9,510 bases of DNA from Rhodocyclaceae bacterium (GTDB taxonomy: Bacteria > Pseudomonadota > Gammaproteobacteria > Burkholderiales > Rhodocyclaceae): positions 1 to 9,510 of the forward strand of contig PNJM01000076.1 of the NCBI GenBank assembly GCA_013821865.1, read 5' to 3'. Shown here piece by piece: positions 1 to 6,221 of the stretch; position 1 is the first letter of the stretch, and each line of letters begins with the position of its first letter. The notes under the pieces are model-generated. The model was given only the letters and a program-made list of their open reading frames with translations, made no database searches and had not been told where the DNA came from. The position numbers were made by a program, and so were the translations under genes.

Positions 1-23
1 CAAACCAATAACAAGGCAAAAAG

Positions 24-884
24 ATGTTCGTAATCATCGGCTATGTCGCCATCCTCGGCTCGGTCATCGGCGGTTTCATCATGGCCGGGGGCCATGTGGC
101 CGCCCTGATCCAGCCCAACGAGCTTGTCATCATCGGCGGGGCGGCTCTGGGGGCATTCCTCGTCTCGAACACACCGAAGACGGTCAAGTCCACCCTCAAG
201 ATGCTGCCGAGCGTGCTCAAGGGATCGCGCTTCAACAAGACGCTCTACATCGAACTGCTCTCCATGCTCTACGAGATCCTGGCCAAGGTGCGCAAGGAGG
301 GCCTCATGTCGATCGAGTCCGACGTGGAGAATCCCGAAGCCAGCCCGGTCTTCTCGAAGTATCCGTCGATCCAGCACGACCACCATGCCATGGAGTTCCT
401 TACCGACTACCTGCGCCTGATGGTCGGCGGCAACCTGAACGCCTTCGAAATCGAGAACCTGATGGACAACGAGATCGAGACCCACCATCACGAGGGAGAG
501 GTGCCGGCGCACGCCCTGGCCAAGCTGGCCGACGGCCTGCCGGCCTTCGGCATCGTGGCCGCGGTGATGGGCGTGGTGCATACCATGGAGTCCGTCGGCA
601 TTCCGCCGGCGGAGCTGGGCAAGCTGATCGCCGCCGCGCTGGTCGGCACCTTCCTCGGCATCCTGCTCTCCTACGGCTTCGTCGCGCCGCTGGCGACCCT
701 GCTGGAGCAGAAGCTCGCCGAATCGACCAAGATGTTCCAGTGCATGAAAGTCACGCTGCTCGCCAGCATGAACGGCTACGCGCCGCAGGTGGCCGTGGAA
801 TTCGGCCGCAAGGTGCTCTACTCGACCGAAAGGCCCGGCTTCCGCGAGCTGGAGGACGAGGTCAAGCAGCGCAAATCGAAATAG
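24..884 (+). CDS. motA: Flagellar motor stator protein MotA
   Basis: MotA is the inner-membrane stator subunit that, with MotB, forms the ion channel and pushes on the rotor protein FliG. The 286-residue product is full length for the proton-type MotA class. Hydrophobic segments lie near residues 2-21, 33-48, 170-190 and 200-222, with the large cytoplasmic loop between the second and third. Arg90 and Glu98, which contact FliG in Escherichia coli MotA, are present at the same numbers (KVRKEGLMSIE), as are the channel-region prolines Pro173 (GLPAFG) and Pro222 (VAPLA). The start at 24 has a modest AAGG upstream at 13-16, and the product begins MFVIIGYVAI as expected for the family. It is the first gene in the window and motB follows after 80 nt; its own promoter would lie upstream of the window. 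Identification is very secure. Confidence 0.98.
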   Translation: MFVIIGYVAILGSVIGGFIMAGGHVAALIQPNELVIIGGAALGAFLVSNTPKTVKSTLKMLPSVLKGSRFNKTLYIELLSMLYEILAKVRKEGLMSIESDVENPEASPVFSKYPSIQHDHHAMEFLTDYLRLMVGGNLNAFEIENLMDNEIETHHHEGEVPAHALAKLADGLPAFGIVAAVMGVVHTMESVGIPPAELGKLIAAALVGTFLGILLSYGFVAPLATLLEQKLAESTKMFQCMKVTLLASMNGYAPQVAVEFGRKVLYSTERPGFRELEDEVKQRKSK

Positions 885-887
885 TTG

Positions 888-929
888 CGAGTTGAAATCC
901 GGGGGCGGCGCATATGCGCCGCCAACTCG
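888..929 (+). repeat. Compound inverted repeat between motA and motB
   Basis: GGCGGCGC (904-911), ATAT, GCGCCGCC (916-923) form a perfect palindrome able to fold as an 8-bp GC stem. An outer arm, CGAGTT (888-893) with AACTCG (924-929), encloses it, leaving an unpaired bulge at 894-903. There is no T run after it, so it is a poor intrinsic terminator. It may set the MotA:MotB ratio or protect mRNA ends; that role is inference. Confidence 0.7.
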
Positions 930-948
930 AAACCCGAAGCTCGAAACC
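926..948 (+). repeat. Short direct repeat before motB
   Basis: CTCGAAACC occurs at 926-934 and again at 940-948, a 14-nt period. The first copy overlaps the outer arm of the preceding inverted repeat. This may be a remnant of a dispersed intergenic repeat. No function can be assigned. Confidence 0.5.
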
Positions 949-964
949 GGAGCATGGCGACCAC

Positions 965-1900
965 ATGAGCGACGACACCCAGCAGCCCATCATCGTCAAG
1001 CGCATCAAGAGGGGCGGCGGCGGCCATCACGGCGGCGCCTGGAAGATCGCCTATGCCGATTTCGTCACGGCGATGATGGCCTTCTTCCTGCTCATGTGGC
1101 TGCTCGGCTCCACCACCAAGGGCGACCTGCAGGGCATCGCCGACTACTTCTCCACCCCGCTCAAGGTCGCCATGCAGGGCGGCTCCGGCAGCGGCGACGC
1201 CTCCAGCGTGATCCAGGGCGGGGGCCAGGACATCACCCGCCTCGTCGGCCAGGTGAAATCGGGCGAGGTCAAGACGGAGAAGAAAACCTTCAACCTGGCG
1301 GCGCTCAAGGCCGAGCAGGAAAAGCAGGAGAAGAAACGCCTTGGCGAGCTCAAGGAGAAGATCGAGAAGACCATCGACGATAATCCTGCGCTGCGGCAAT
1401 ACAAGAACCAGTTGATTCTCGACATCACCAGCGAGGGCCTGCGCATCCAGATCGTGGACGAGAAGAGCCGGCCCATGTTCGATCTCTCCAGCGCCGAGGT
1501 GAAACCCTACATGCGCGACATCCTGCGCGAGATCGGGAAATCGCTGAACGACGTCGATAACAGGATCGCCCTGTCGGGCCATACGGACGCCAAGCCCTTC
1601 GCCACGGGCGACAAGGGTGTCGGCAACTGGGAACTGTCCGCCAACCGCGCCAACGCCTCGCGCCGCGAGCTGATCTCCGGCGGCATGGCGGAGAACAAGG
1701 TCATGCGCGTGGTCGGGCTTTCCTCGACGGTGCTCTATGATACGAAGGATCCGCACAATCCGATCAATCGCCGCATCAGCATCGTCGTGCTCAACAAGAA
1801 GACCGAGGAGGCGATCCTTTCCGACGGCATGCTGCCGGAGGCGAAGCCGGCGGAGGAGGGCGGCGGCCAGCCCGGTCCGGCGGCGAAACCCGCCGGTTGA
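965..1900 (+). CDS. motB: Flagellar motor stator protein MotB
   Basis: MotB is the peptidoglycan-anchored stator partner of MotA. The 311-residue product starts MSDDTQQPIIVKR, then a Gly/His-rich stretch and one membrane helix near residues 27-48 containing Asp32 (YADFVTAMMAF), the proton-carrying aspartate at the same number as in E. coli. A charged Lys/Glu-rich segment (about 100-140) suggests a coiled linker. The OmpA-like peptidoglycan-binding domain spans about 150-277, with LSGHTDAKPF (203-212), NWELSANRAN (221-230) and NRRISIVVLN (268-277). The tail is Pro/Gly/Ala-rich. I chose 965 rather than the in-frame ATG at 914 because 914 lies inside the palindrome and would add 17 atypical residues. 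A weak GGAG at 949-952 precedes 965. It forms the stator complex with the motA product. Confidence 0.97.
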   Translation: MSDDTQQPIIVKRIKRGGGGHHGGAWKIAYADFVTAMMAFFLLMWLLGSTTKGDLQGIADYFSTPLKVAMQGGSGSGDASSVIQGGGQDITRLVGQVKSGEVKTEKKTFNLAALKAEQEKQEKKRLGELKEKIEKTIDDNPALRQYKNQLILDITSEGLRIQIVDEKSRPMFDLSSAEVKPYMRDILREIGKSLNDVDNRIALSGHTDAKPFATGDKGVGNWELSANRANASRRELISGGMAENKVMRVVGLSSTVLYDTKDPHNPINRRISIVVLNKKTEEAILSDGMLPEAKPAEEGGGQPGPAAKPAG

Positions 1901-1921
1901 CCCTGGTCGGAGCAAGCCGCC

Positions 1922-2095
1922 ATGCCGCTCGACATGACCCAGTTCCACCAGGCGTTCTACGACGAAACCGCCGAGCACTTGTCGACGATGGAATCGCTTC
2001 TGCTCTACCTCGATCCGCAGGATCCCGAGCCCTTGCCCAAGGTTCGCCGCAAGCCGGGCGGAAGGGAGGGGGGCGGGGAATGGCCGGAGTTTTGA
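1922..2095 (+). pseudogene. Deletion remnant: CheA N-terminus fused to a receptor-like C-terminal tail
   Basis: This 57-codon frame has GGAG at 1909-1912 ahead of its ATG. Residues 1-37 (MPLDMTQFHQAFYDETAEHL, then STMESLLLYLDPQDPEP) match what I know of betaproteobacterial CheA N-termini, the first helix of the P1 phosphotransfer domain. The normal continuation, carrying the phosphorylated His in an AHSIKG motif, is missing. From about residue 38 the frame becomes a basic, Gly-rich linker and ends EWPEF at the stop. That matches the xWxxF pattern of the pentapeptide (NWETF in E. coli) at chemoreceptor C-termini that tethers CheR. The simplest reading is one deletion from early cheA to the end of an mcp, removing the kinase and probably cheW. 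It cannot act as a kinase. The stop is one base before the cheR ATG, so translation is probably coupled. The cheA part is fairly secure; the mcp tail is inference. Confidence 0.75.
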
Positions 2096-2096
2096 G

Positions 2097-2948
2097 ATGA
2101 GCTTCGATAGCGACAAGAGCCATTCCCCGCGCGAGTTCGAATTCACCCCGGCCGACTTCGAGCGCGTGCGCAAGCTCATCCATGAGCATGCCGGGATCGC
2201 GCTTTCTCCGGCCAAGCACGACATGGTCTACAGCCGGCTGGCGCGGCGGCTGCGCGTCAACGGCGATCGCACTTTCGCCCAGTACCTGGCCCGCCTCGAG
2301 CGCGGCGATGGGCAGGAGTGGGAGACTTTTGTCAACTCGCTGACGACCAACCTCACTTCCTTCTTCCGCGAGGCGCATCATTTCGAGGTGCTGTCCCGGC
2401 ACCTCAAGGCCATCACGGAAAAGCGCCCGATCAGGATCTGGTGCAGCGCCGCGTCGACCGGCGAGGAGCCCTATTCGATCGCCATGACCGCCGTGGAGGC
2501 GTTCAACAGCATGGCACCGCCCGTATCGATCATCGCGAGCGACCTCGACACGAACGTGCTGGCACAGGGTGAGCGCGGCGCCTATCCGGCCGAACGCGTC
2601 GGCAAGCTTTCGCGTGAGCAGGTCTCGCGCCACTTTCTCAAGGGAGGCGGCATCCAGGAGGGCAGCGTGCAGGTGCGGCCGGAACTGCGGCGGCTGATCG
2701 CCTTCCGCCGCATCAACCTGCTCGACGCGACATGGCCGGTGCAGGGGCCGCTGGACGTGATCTTCTGCCGCAACGTGATGATCTACTTCGACAAGAAGAC
2801 CCAGTACGACATCCTGAAGAAGTTCGTGCTGCTGCTGCGCGAGGACGGGCTGCTGTTCGCCGGCCACTCGGAGAGCTTCCTCCACGCCACGGACCTGTTC
2901 CGTTCCCTCGGAAGGACGACGTATGAACGCGCGGACCGCCGGCGCTGA
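2097..2948 (+). CDS. cheR: Chemoreceptor glutamate methyltransferase CheR
   Basis: CheR transfers methyl groups from S-adenosylmethionine to glutamates of chemoreceptors, resetting sensitivity during adaptation. The 283-residue product has the N-terminal helical CheR domain (about 15-75, with FERVRKLIHEHAGI) followed by the methyltransferase fold. Visible motifs are TTNLTSFFRE (83-92), the cofactor-binding WCSAASTGEEPYSIAM (115-130), SDLDTNVL (148-155), NLLD (207-210), FCRNVMIYF (223-231) and GHSESF (256-261). All expected motifs are intact and the length is normal. The ATG at 2097 follows the stop of the upstream remnant by one base, with GGAG at 2086-2089 inside the remnant, so the genes are likely translationally coupled. 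Most relatives have cheD between cheR and cheB; here there is only an 84-nt spacer. Confidence 0.97.
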   Translation: MSFDSDKSHSPREFEFTPADFERVRKLIHEHAGIALSPAKHDMVYSRLARRLRVNGDRTFAQYLARLERGDGQEWETFVNSLTTNLTSFFREAHHFEVLSRHLKAITEKRPIRIWCSAASTGEEPYSIAMTAVEAFNSMAPPVSIIASDLDTNVLAQGERGAYPAERVGKLSREQVSRHFLKGGGIQEGSVQVRPELRRLIAFRRINLLDATWPVQGPLDVIFCRNVMIYFDKKTQYDILKKFVLLLREDGLLFAGHSESFLHATDLFRSLGRTTYERADRRR

Positions 2949-3032
2949 GATGGACGGCCCCCGCTTTCGCTTCGCTTCACTGCCCCCCAGGGGGGCGCAG
3001 GCCTCTCCTGGGACGGACCGGCGGGAGGCCTG
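2949..3032 (+). repeat. C/G-rich intergenic repeat-like element between cheR and cheB
   Basis: This spacer carries a pyrimidine-rich GCTTTCGCTTCGCTTCACT stretch (2963-2981), a perfect inverted repeat GCCCCCC-A-GGGGGGC (2982-2996), and a second inverted repeat CAGGCCTC (2998-3005) with GAGGCCTG (3025-3032). Its composition resembles dispersed intergenic elements I associate with Burkholderiales and Rhodocyclales genomes; copy number cannot be judged from this window. It sits where cheD is often found, and no CheD-like residues remain. Confidence 0.6.
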
Positions 3033-3033
3033 A
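2950..3033 (+). other. 27-codon micro-ORF bridging cheR and cheB
   Basis: An ATG at 2950, one base after the cheR stop, opens a frame of 27 codons ending in TGA at 3031-3033, whose last base is the A of the cheB ATG. The peptide ([20 protein letters not shown] and onward) follows the repeat element and resembles no known protein. No convincing ribosome binding site precedes it. If translated it would couple cheR to cheB; it may equally be chance. Confidence 0.25.
2998..3032 (+). promoter_or_regulatory. Hairpin covering the cheB ribosome binding site
   Basis: CAGGCCTC (2998-3005) pairs with GAGGCCTG (3025-3032), and the stem can extend inward with wobble pairs and one bulge. The right arm overlaps most of the likely Shine-Dalgarno GGGAGG (3023-3028) and ends at the base before the cheB ATG. 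In RNA this would hide the initiation site until opened, for example by ribosomes coming from cheR. Pairing is read directly; the regulatory effect is inference. Confidence 0.55.
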
Positions 3034-4187
3034 TGCCGCCGGGCGGGAAGACGAAGGTTCTCGTCGTCGACGATTCGTCGCTGACGCGCAGGCTGCTGAC
3101 CGACATCGTCAACGCGGCGGGCGACATGCGCGTCGTCGGCACGGCGGCGGACCCCATTGCCGCGCACGAGATGATCAAGCTGCTCGAACCCGACGTGCTG
3201 ACCCTGGACGTCGAGATGCCGAAGATGAACGGCATCGAGTTCCTGCGCCGCCTGATGCAATTCCGGCCGATGCCGGTGGTGATGGTTTCTTCCTACACCG
3301 AGCGCGGTTCGGAGCAGACGCTGAAGGCGCTTGAACTGGGCGCGGTGGACTTCGTCACCAAGCCGTCCCGCGGGGACTTCCTTCGGTCGTCGCCGGACTC
3401 GAAGGCCGTGAGCGAGGATTTTGCCGAAGAAGTGCGCGACAAGATCCGCATCGCGCGCGCGAGCCGGGCCCGTCCCGCGAGCAATGCGCCGGCGGCCGAG
3501 CGGCGGCCGGCAGCGTCCCCGCCGAGGATGGCCGCGGCCAGCGACGACCAGGGGAAGTCCCCGTGGGAGGGCTGGCGCCCCGGCGCGGACGACCTGATCC
3601 TGATCGGCGCTTCCACCGGCGGCACCGAGGCGCTCAAGGAAGTGCTGACCGCCCTGCCGGAGAACACCCCCGGCATTCTCATCGTGCAGCACATGCCGCC
3701 GTCGTTCACCGGGTCGTTCGCCAGGCGGCTGGACAGCTTGTGCCGGATTCATGTCAAGGAAGCCGAGCACGGCGATCGCGTGCGGCCGGGCACCGCCTAT
3801 GTGGCGCCCGGGCATTCGCACCTTCTGGTGAAAAAGAACGGCACCGGTTATCTTGCCGAACTGTCCCAGGCCGATCCGGTGAATCGCCATCGACCCTCGG
3901 TGGATGTCCTCTTCCATTCGGCCGCCGCCTGCGCCGGCCATCACGCCATCGGCGTCATCCTGACCGGCATGGGCAAGGACGGCGCGGCGGGCATGCTCGC
4001 CATGAAGCGCGCCGGCGCCTGGAACATCGCCCAGGACCAGGCTTCCTGCGTCGTCTATGGCATGCCGCGCGAGGCGGTCGCCCTCAGGGCGGTGGATGAG
4101 GTGGCGCCGCTGTCCGGGATCGGCGTGCGGTTGATGTCCAGGCTGTGCGCGAACGAGCGCCAGACCGGCTTGCTCAAGCCGCGCTGA
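3033..4187 (+). CDS. cheB: Chemoreceptor methylesterase/deamidase CheB
   Basis: CheB removes methyl groups from receptors, and can deamidate receptor glutamines, when its receiver domain is phosphorylated by CheA. The 384-residue product has an N-terminal receiver domain (about 7-125) with acidic pocket Asp13/Asp14 (VVDDSS), phosphoacceptor Asp59 ([12 protein letters not shown]) and Lys110 (FVTKPSRG). A linker rich in Ala, Arg and Pro follows (about 141-178), then the esterase domain (about 186-375). The catalytic triad is intact: Ser194 in LIGASTGG, His220 in [10 protein letters not shown] and Asp316 in [10 protein letters not shown]. The ATG at 3033 has GGGAGG at 3023-3028, partly buried in a hairpin. 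The stretch after Lys110 ([19 protein letters not shown]) is somewhat longer than I expect but within family variation. With no cheD nearby, CheB may be the main local deamidase. Confidence 0.97.
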   Translation: MPPGGKTKVLVVDDSSLTRRLLTDIVNAAGDMRVVGTAADPIAAHEMIKLLEPDVLTLDVEMPKMNGIEFLRRLMQFRPMPVVMVSSYTERGSEQTLKALELGAVDFVTKPSRGDFLRSSPDSKAVSEDFAEEVRDKIRIARASRARPASNAPAAERRPAASPPRMAAASDDQGKSPWEGWRPGADDLILIGASTGGTEALKEVLTALPENTPGILIVQHMPPSFTGSFARRLDSLCRIHVKEAEHGDRVRPGTAYVAPGHSHLLVKKNGTGYLAELSQADPVNRHRPSVDVLFHSAAACAGHHAIGVILTGMGKDGAAGMLAMKRAGAWNIAQDQASCVVYGMPREAVALRAVDEVAPLSGIGVRLMSRLCANERQTGLLKPR

Positions 4188-4224
4188 CCCTGCCTCGATC
4201 CCCAGAATCCGCACCCGGCCGGCT

Positions 4225-4250
4225 TATTACTTAGGTAATAGGAAATCCTA
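4225..4250 (+). promoter_or_regulatory. Two adjoining operator-like palindromes upstream of the mcp promoter
   Basis: TATTAC-TTAG-GTAATA (4225-4240) is a 16-bp palindrome with one mismatched pair. It overlaps TAGGA-AA-TCCTA (4239-4250), a second palindrome. They are an AT-rich island in GC-rich surroundings and sit just upstream of, and overlapping, the -35 element of the proposed sigma-28 promoter, a usual place for an activator or repressor. No specific regulator can be named. Confidence 0.45.
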
Positions 4251-4276
4251 AAGCTATCACCTCCTCCTGCCGTTAT
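4249..4276 (+). promoter_or_regulatory. Sigma-28 (FliA)-like promoter for the chemoreceptor gene
   Basis: TAAAGCTA begins at 4249 and GCCGTTAT lies at 4269-4276, with 16 bases between TAAA and GCC. The known consensus is TAAA, 15 bases, GCCGATAA. The match is good in both elements, with spacing one base long. Transcription would start near 4283, about 120 nt upstream of the receptor start codon. Class-3 flagellar control of a receptor gene is expected. Confidence 0.6.
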
Positions 4277-4280
4277 GCCT

Positions 4281-4324
4281 GCCATGCCCCTGCATGGCTT
4301 GGCCGGACGTTTCGCCGTCCGGCC
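4281..4324 (+). repeat. Two back-to-back perfect hairpins in the receptor mRNA leader
   Basis: GCCATGC-CCCT-GCATGGC (4281-4298; 7-bp stem, 4-nt loop) is followed two bases later by GGCCGGACG-TTTCGC-CGTCCGGCC (4301-4324; 9-bp stem, 6-nt loop). Neither is followed by a T run, so neither is a good intrinsic terminator on the + strand. They fall at the predicted 5' end of the sigma-28 transcript and could stabilise it or control translation. The pairing is certain; the role is inferred. Confidence 0.6.
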
Positions 4325-4385
4325 TCAGGCGGCGCATCGATTAAAACAGGCGGTGGCGGATGCGGAATCTGCCGCCCATCAGCAG

Positions 4386-4394
4386 AAGGAGGGG
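4386..4394 (+). promoter_or_regulatory. Strong ribosome binding site deciding the receptor start
   Basis: AAGGAGGGG is close to the ideal Shine-Dalgarno sequence. Its AAGGAGG core ends nine bases before the ATG at 4402, while the ATG at 4396 follows the whole run by a single base. This favours 4402 as the main start, with 4396 (two residues longer) as a less likely alternative. Confidence 0.7.
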
Positions 4395-4401
4395 AATGAT
4401 C

Positions 4402-6108
4402 ATGAATCATACCGGCACGACGGCGCGCATCATGTCGGGCTTTATCCTGCTCGGCCTTTTCCTCGCGGGGGGCGCCATCCTGGCGACCCATCTGTCAGGG
4501 GCGGGCCTCGGCTGGGGCCTGGTGTCCTATCACGTGGCCGCCGGCCTGGCGGCCGGCATCGTTCCGTTTTTCTTCCTGCGGCGAACCTTGCTCGACCCGC
4601 TCTCCGACCTGCGGCGGGCGATCCAGGCCACCCGCAGCGATGGCGACCTGTCGCGCCGCGCCCCGCTGGCCGGCAGCGCGGCCACCGTCGAGGCGGCCAA
4701 GGCCTTCAACGATCTCATGGAAAGCTTCCAGGGCATCATCGGCAAGGTGTGCTTCAACTCGAAGCAGGTGGCGGAAGCCGCGGAAAACCTGATCCAGGAA
4801 GCGAAACACGTGGCCGGCGGCTCGGACCAGCAGCGCAGCGCGGCCGAAGCCACCATGCATGCCATGGAAGAAATGAACATCGGCATCAACCAGGTGGCGG
4901 AGAACGCCGAATTGACGTCCGCCAATGCCCAGTCGGCGCGGGAGCTGTCCAAGCGCGGCGCCGACATCGTGGATCGCGCCTCGGGCGAGATCGATCGCAT
5001 CGCCCGGTCGGTCGAGCAATCGGCGCAGGTGGTGGCGGCGCTGGGCGAGCGTTCGCAGGCCATCTCCGGCATCGTGCGGGTGATCCACGACATCGCCGAC
5101 CAGACCAACCTGCTGGCGCTCAACGCCGCCATCGAGGCGGCCCGGGCCGGCGAGCAGGGGCGCGGCTTTGCGGTCGTCGCCGATGAAGTGAGGAAGCTCG
5201 CCGAGCGCACCACGGCGGCCACTGGCGAAATCGGCGCCATGATCGGCGCCATCCAGAGCGAGACCCAGACTGCCATCGCCAGCATCCAGCAGGGCAGCAA
5301 CCAGGCGCGGTCCGGCGCCGAGCTCGCCCGCCAGGCGGCGGAGTCGCTGCAGCAGATCAATCAGGGCGCCCAGGAGACGATGGAAAAGATCGAGGCCATC
5401 GCCAGCGCCATCCAGCAGCAGAGTGCCAACGGCCAGAACATCACGGGGCATGTGCAGGACATCCTCAAGATGGCCGAGGACAACAATGCCACCGCCTCCC
5501 GCACCTTGCAGGAGGCCGGCCAGCTCGACACCCTGGCGCTGAACCTCAAGGAAGTCGGCACCGTGTTCAAGCTGGGCGAGCGGGGCGAACAGGCCATGTC
5601 CATCCATGCCAGGATGCCTGCCGTCGCGCAACAGGCGGCGAAGGAGGCCGGCAAGGTTCTGGAGGATGCTGTGCGCAACGGTGCCATCAAGCCGGACGAC
5701 CTGTTCGACCACAACTACGTGCCGATTCCCAACACCAGGCCACAGAAGTTCCACTCCAGGTTCGACGCGCTCACCGACAAGATCTTCCCGCCGGTGCAGG
5801 AGCCGCTGCTGGAGCGCAACAGGGAGATCGCCTACGCCGGCGCAGTGGATCTGAACGGCTACTTCCCGACCCACAACAAGCGCTACTCCCAGCCGCTCAC
5901 CGGCGACGAGAAGGTCGATTTCGTGAACAACCGCACCAAGCGCATCTTCAACGACCCGGTGGGCAAGAAGTGCGGCGCCCACGAGCAGCCCTTCCTGCTG
6001 CAAACCTACCGCCGCGACACCGGCGAGATCATGCACGACATCTCGGCGCCGATTTACGTGCAGGGGCGCCACTGGGGCGGGTTCCGCGTCGGCTATCGCA
6101 CCGAGTAG
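4402..6108 (+). CDS. Methyl-accepting chemotaxis protein with C-terminal cytoplasmic sensor-like domain
   Basis: This 568-residue receptor would feed a signal to CheA. Two membrane helices (about 10-30 and 38-59) are separated by only about eight residues, so there is no periplasmic sensor domain. A HAMP-like segment follows (about 60-112), then the long helical signalling domain, with the hairpin tip around 228-270 ([20 protein letters not shown], then [24 protein letters not shown]). After about residue 400 comes a globular region with [50 protein letters not shown], then [19 protein letters not shown] and [10 protein letters not shown]. It resembles Cache/PAS-type folds in receptors I recall; the ligand is unknown. 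There is no C-terminal CheR-docking pentapeptide. I chose 4402 over ATGs at 4360 and 4396 because AAGGAGGGG (4386-4394) is well spaced only for 4402. Its own promoter and leader lie upstream. Confidence 0.93.
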   Translation: MNHTGTTARIMSGFILLGLFLAGGAILATHLSGAGLGWGLVSYHVAAGLAAGIVPFFFLRRTLLDPLSDLRRAIQATRSDGDLSRRAPLAGSAATVEAAKAFNDLMESFQGIIGKVCFNSKQVAEAAENLIQEAKHVAGGSDQQRSAAEATMHAMEEMNIGINQVAENAELTSANAQSARELSKRGADIVDRASGEIDRIARSVEQSAQVVAALGERSQAISGIVRVIHDIADQTNLLALNAAIEAARAGEQGRGFAVVADEVRKLAERTTAATGEIGAMIGAIQSETQTAIASIQQGSNQARSGAELARQAAESLQQINQGAQETMEKIEAIASAIQQQSANGQNITGHVQDILKMAEDNNATASRTLQEAGQLDTLALNLKEVGTVFKLGERGEQAMSIHARMPAVAQQAAKEAGKVLEDAVRNGAIKPDDLFDHNYVPIPNTRPQKFHSRFDALTDKIFPPVQEPLLERNREIAYAGAVDLNGYFPTHNKRYSQPLTGDEKVDFVNNRTKRIFNDPVGKKCGAHEQPFLLQTYRRDTGEIMHDISAPIYVQGRHWGGFRVGYRTE

Positions 6109-6121
6109 CTTCATGGACGGC

Positions 6122-6148
6122 TCAAGAATGCCGGAACATTGCCGTTAC
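6122..6148 (+). promoter_or_regulatory. Sigma-28-like promoter upstream of the first cheV
   Basis: TCAAG at 6122-6126 (one mismatch from TAAAG) and GCCGTTAC at 6141-6148 (two mismatches from GCCGATAA) have exactly 15 bases between TCAA and GCC, the consensus spacing. The -10 element is nearly identical to the one upstream of the receptor gene (GCCGTTAT). A start near 6155 would give a leader of about 67 nt and could drive cheV-cheV-cheY-cheZ. Confidence 0.5.
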
Positions 6149-6154
6149 TGAATT

Positions 6155-6177
6155 CAATGGCACCAAGCCATTGTTTT
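6155..6177 (+). terminator. Hairpin with short T run between mcp and cheV: weak terminator or mRNA leader
   Basis: CAATGGC-ACCAA-GCCATTG (6155-6173) is a perfect 7-bp stem followed by TTTT. It could weakly terminate readthrough from the receptor gene. However, it starts exactly where the upstream sigma-28-like promoter would begin transcription, so it could equally be the 5' hairpin of the cheV message. The sequence does not decide between these. Confidence 0.45.
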
Positions 6178-6221
6178 GTCGCGATGCACAACACGGATTT
6201 TCCCTGGAGGGGAGATTTGTC

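Noticed and set aside
914..964. An upstream ATG for motB adding 17 residues
   Set aside because: The ATG sits in the centre of a GC palindrome with no ribosome binding site, and MotB proteins start like MSDDTQQPI at 965.
818..2224. A reverse-strand open frame of 468 codons opposite motB and the cheA remnant
   Set aside because: It is antisense to MotB motifs and has a low-complexity His/Leu/Arg product, so it is a shadow frame.
2982..2996. GCCCCCC-A-GGGGGGC as a terminator after cheR
   Set aside because: There is no T run downstream and cheB follows closely in the same direction, so an intergenic repeat fits better.
3561..4099. A + strand open frame (about 3563-4099) inside cheB
   Set aside because: It is an alternative frame of the methylesterase domain, Arg/Gly-rich, with no recognisable motif.
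1791..4214. A reverse-strand open frame of 807 codons across cheR and cheB
   Set aside because: It lies antisense to two genes with intact catalytic motifs. Its product is rich in Arg, His, Gly and Ala with no recognisable domain, typical of shadow frames in GC-rich DNA.
4495..6114. A reverse-strand open frame of 539 codons opposite the receptor gene
   Set aside because: Composition is that of an antisense shadow, with no domain features; the + strand encodes a complete chemoreceptor.
5970..6221. An upstream extension of the first cheV frame
   Set aside because: It overlaps the 3' end of the receptor gene in another frame. The ATG at 6222 has a strong ribosome binding site and gives a standard CheV N-terminus.
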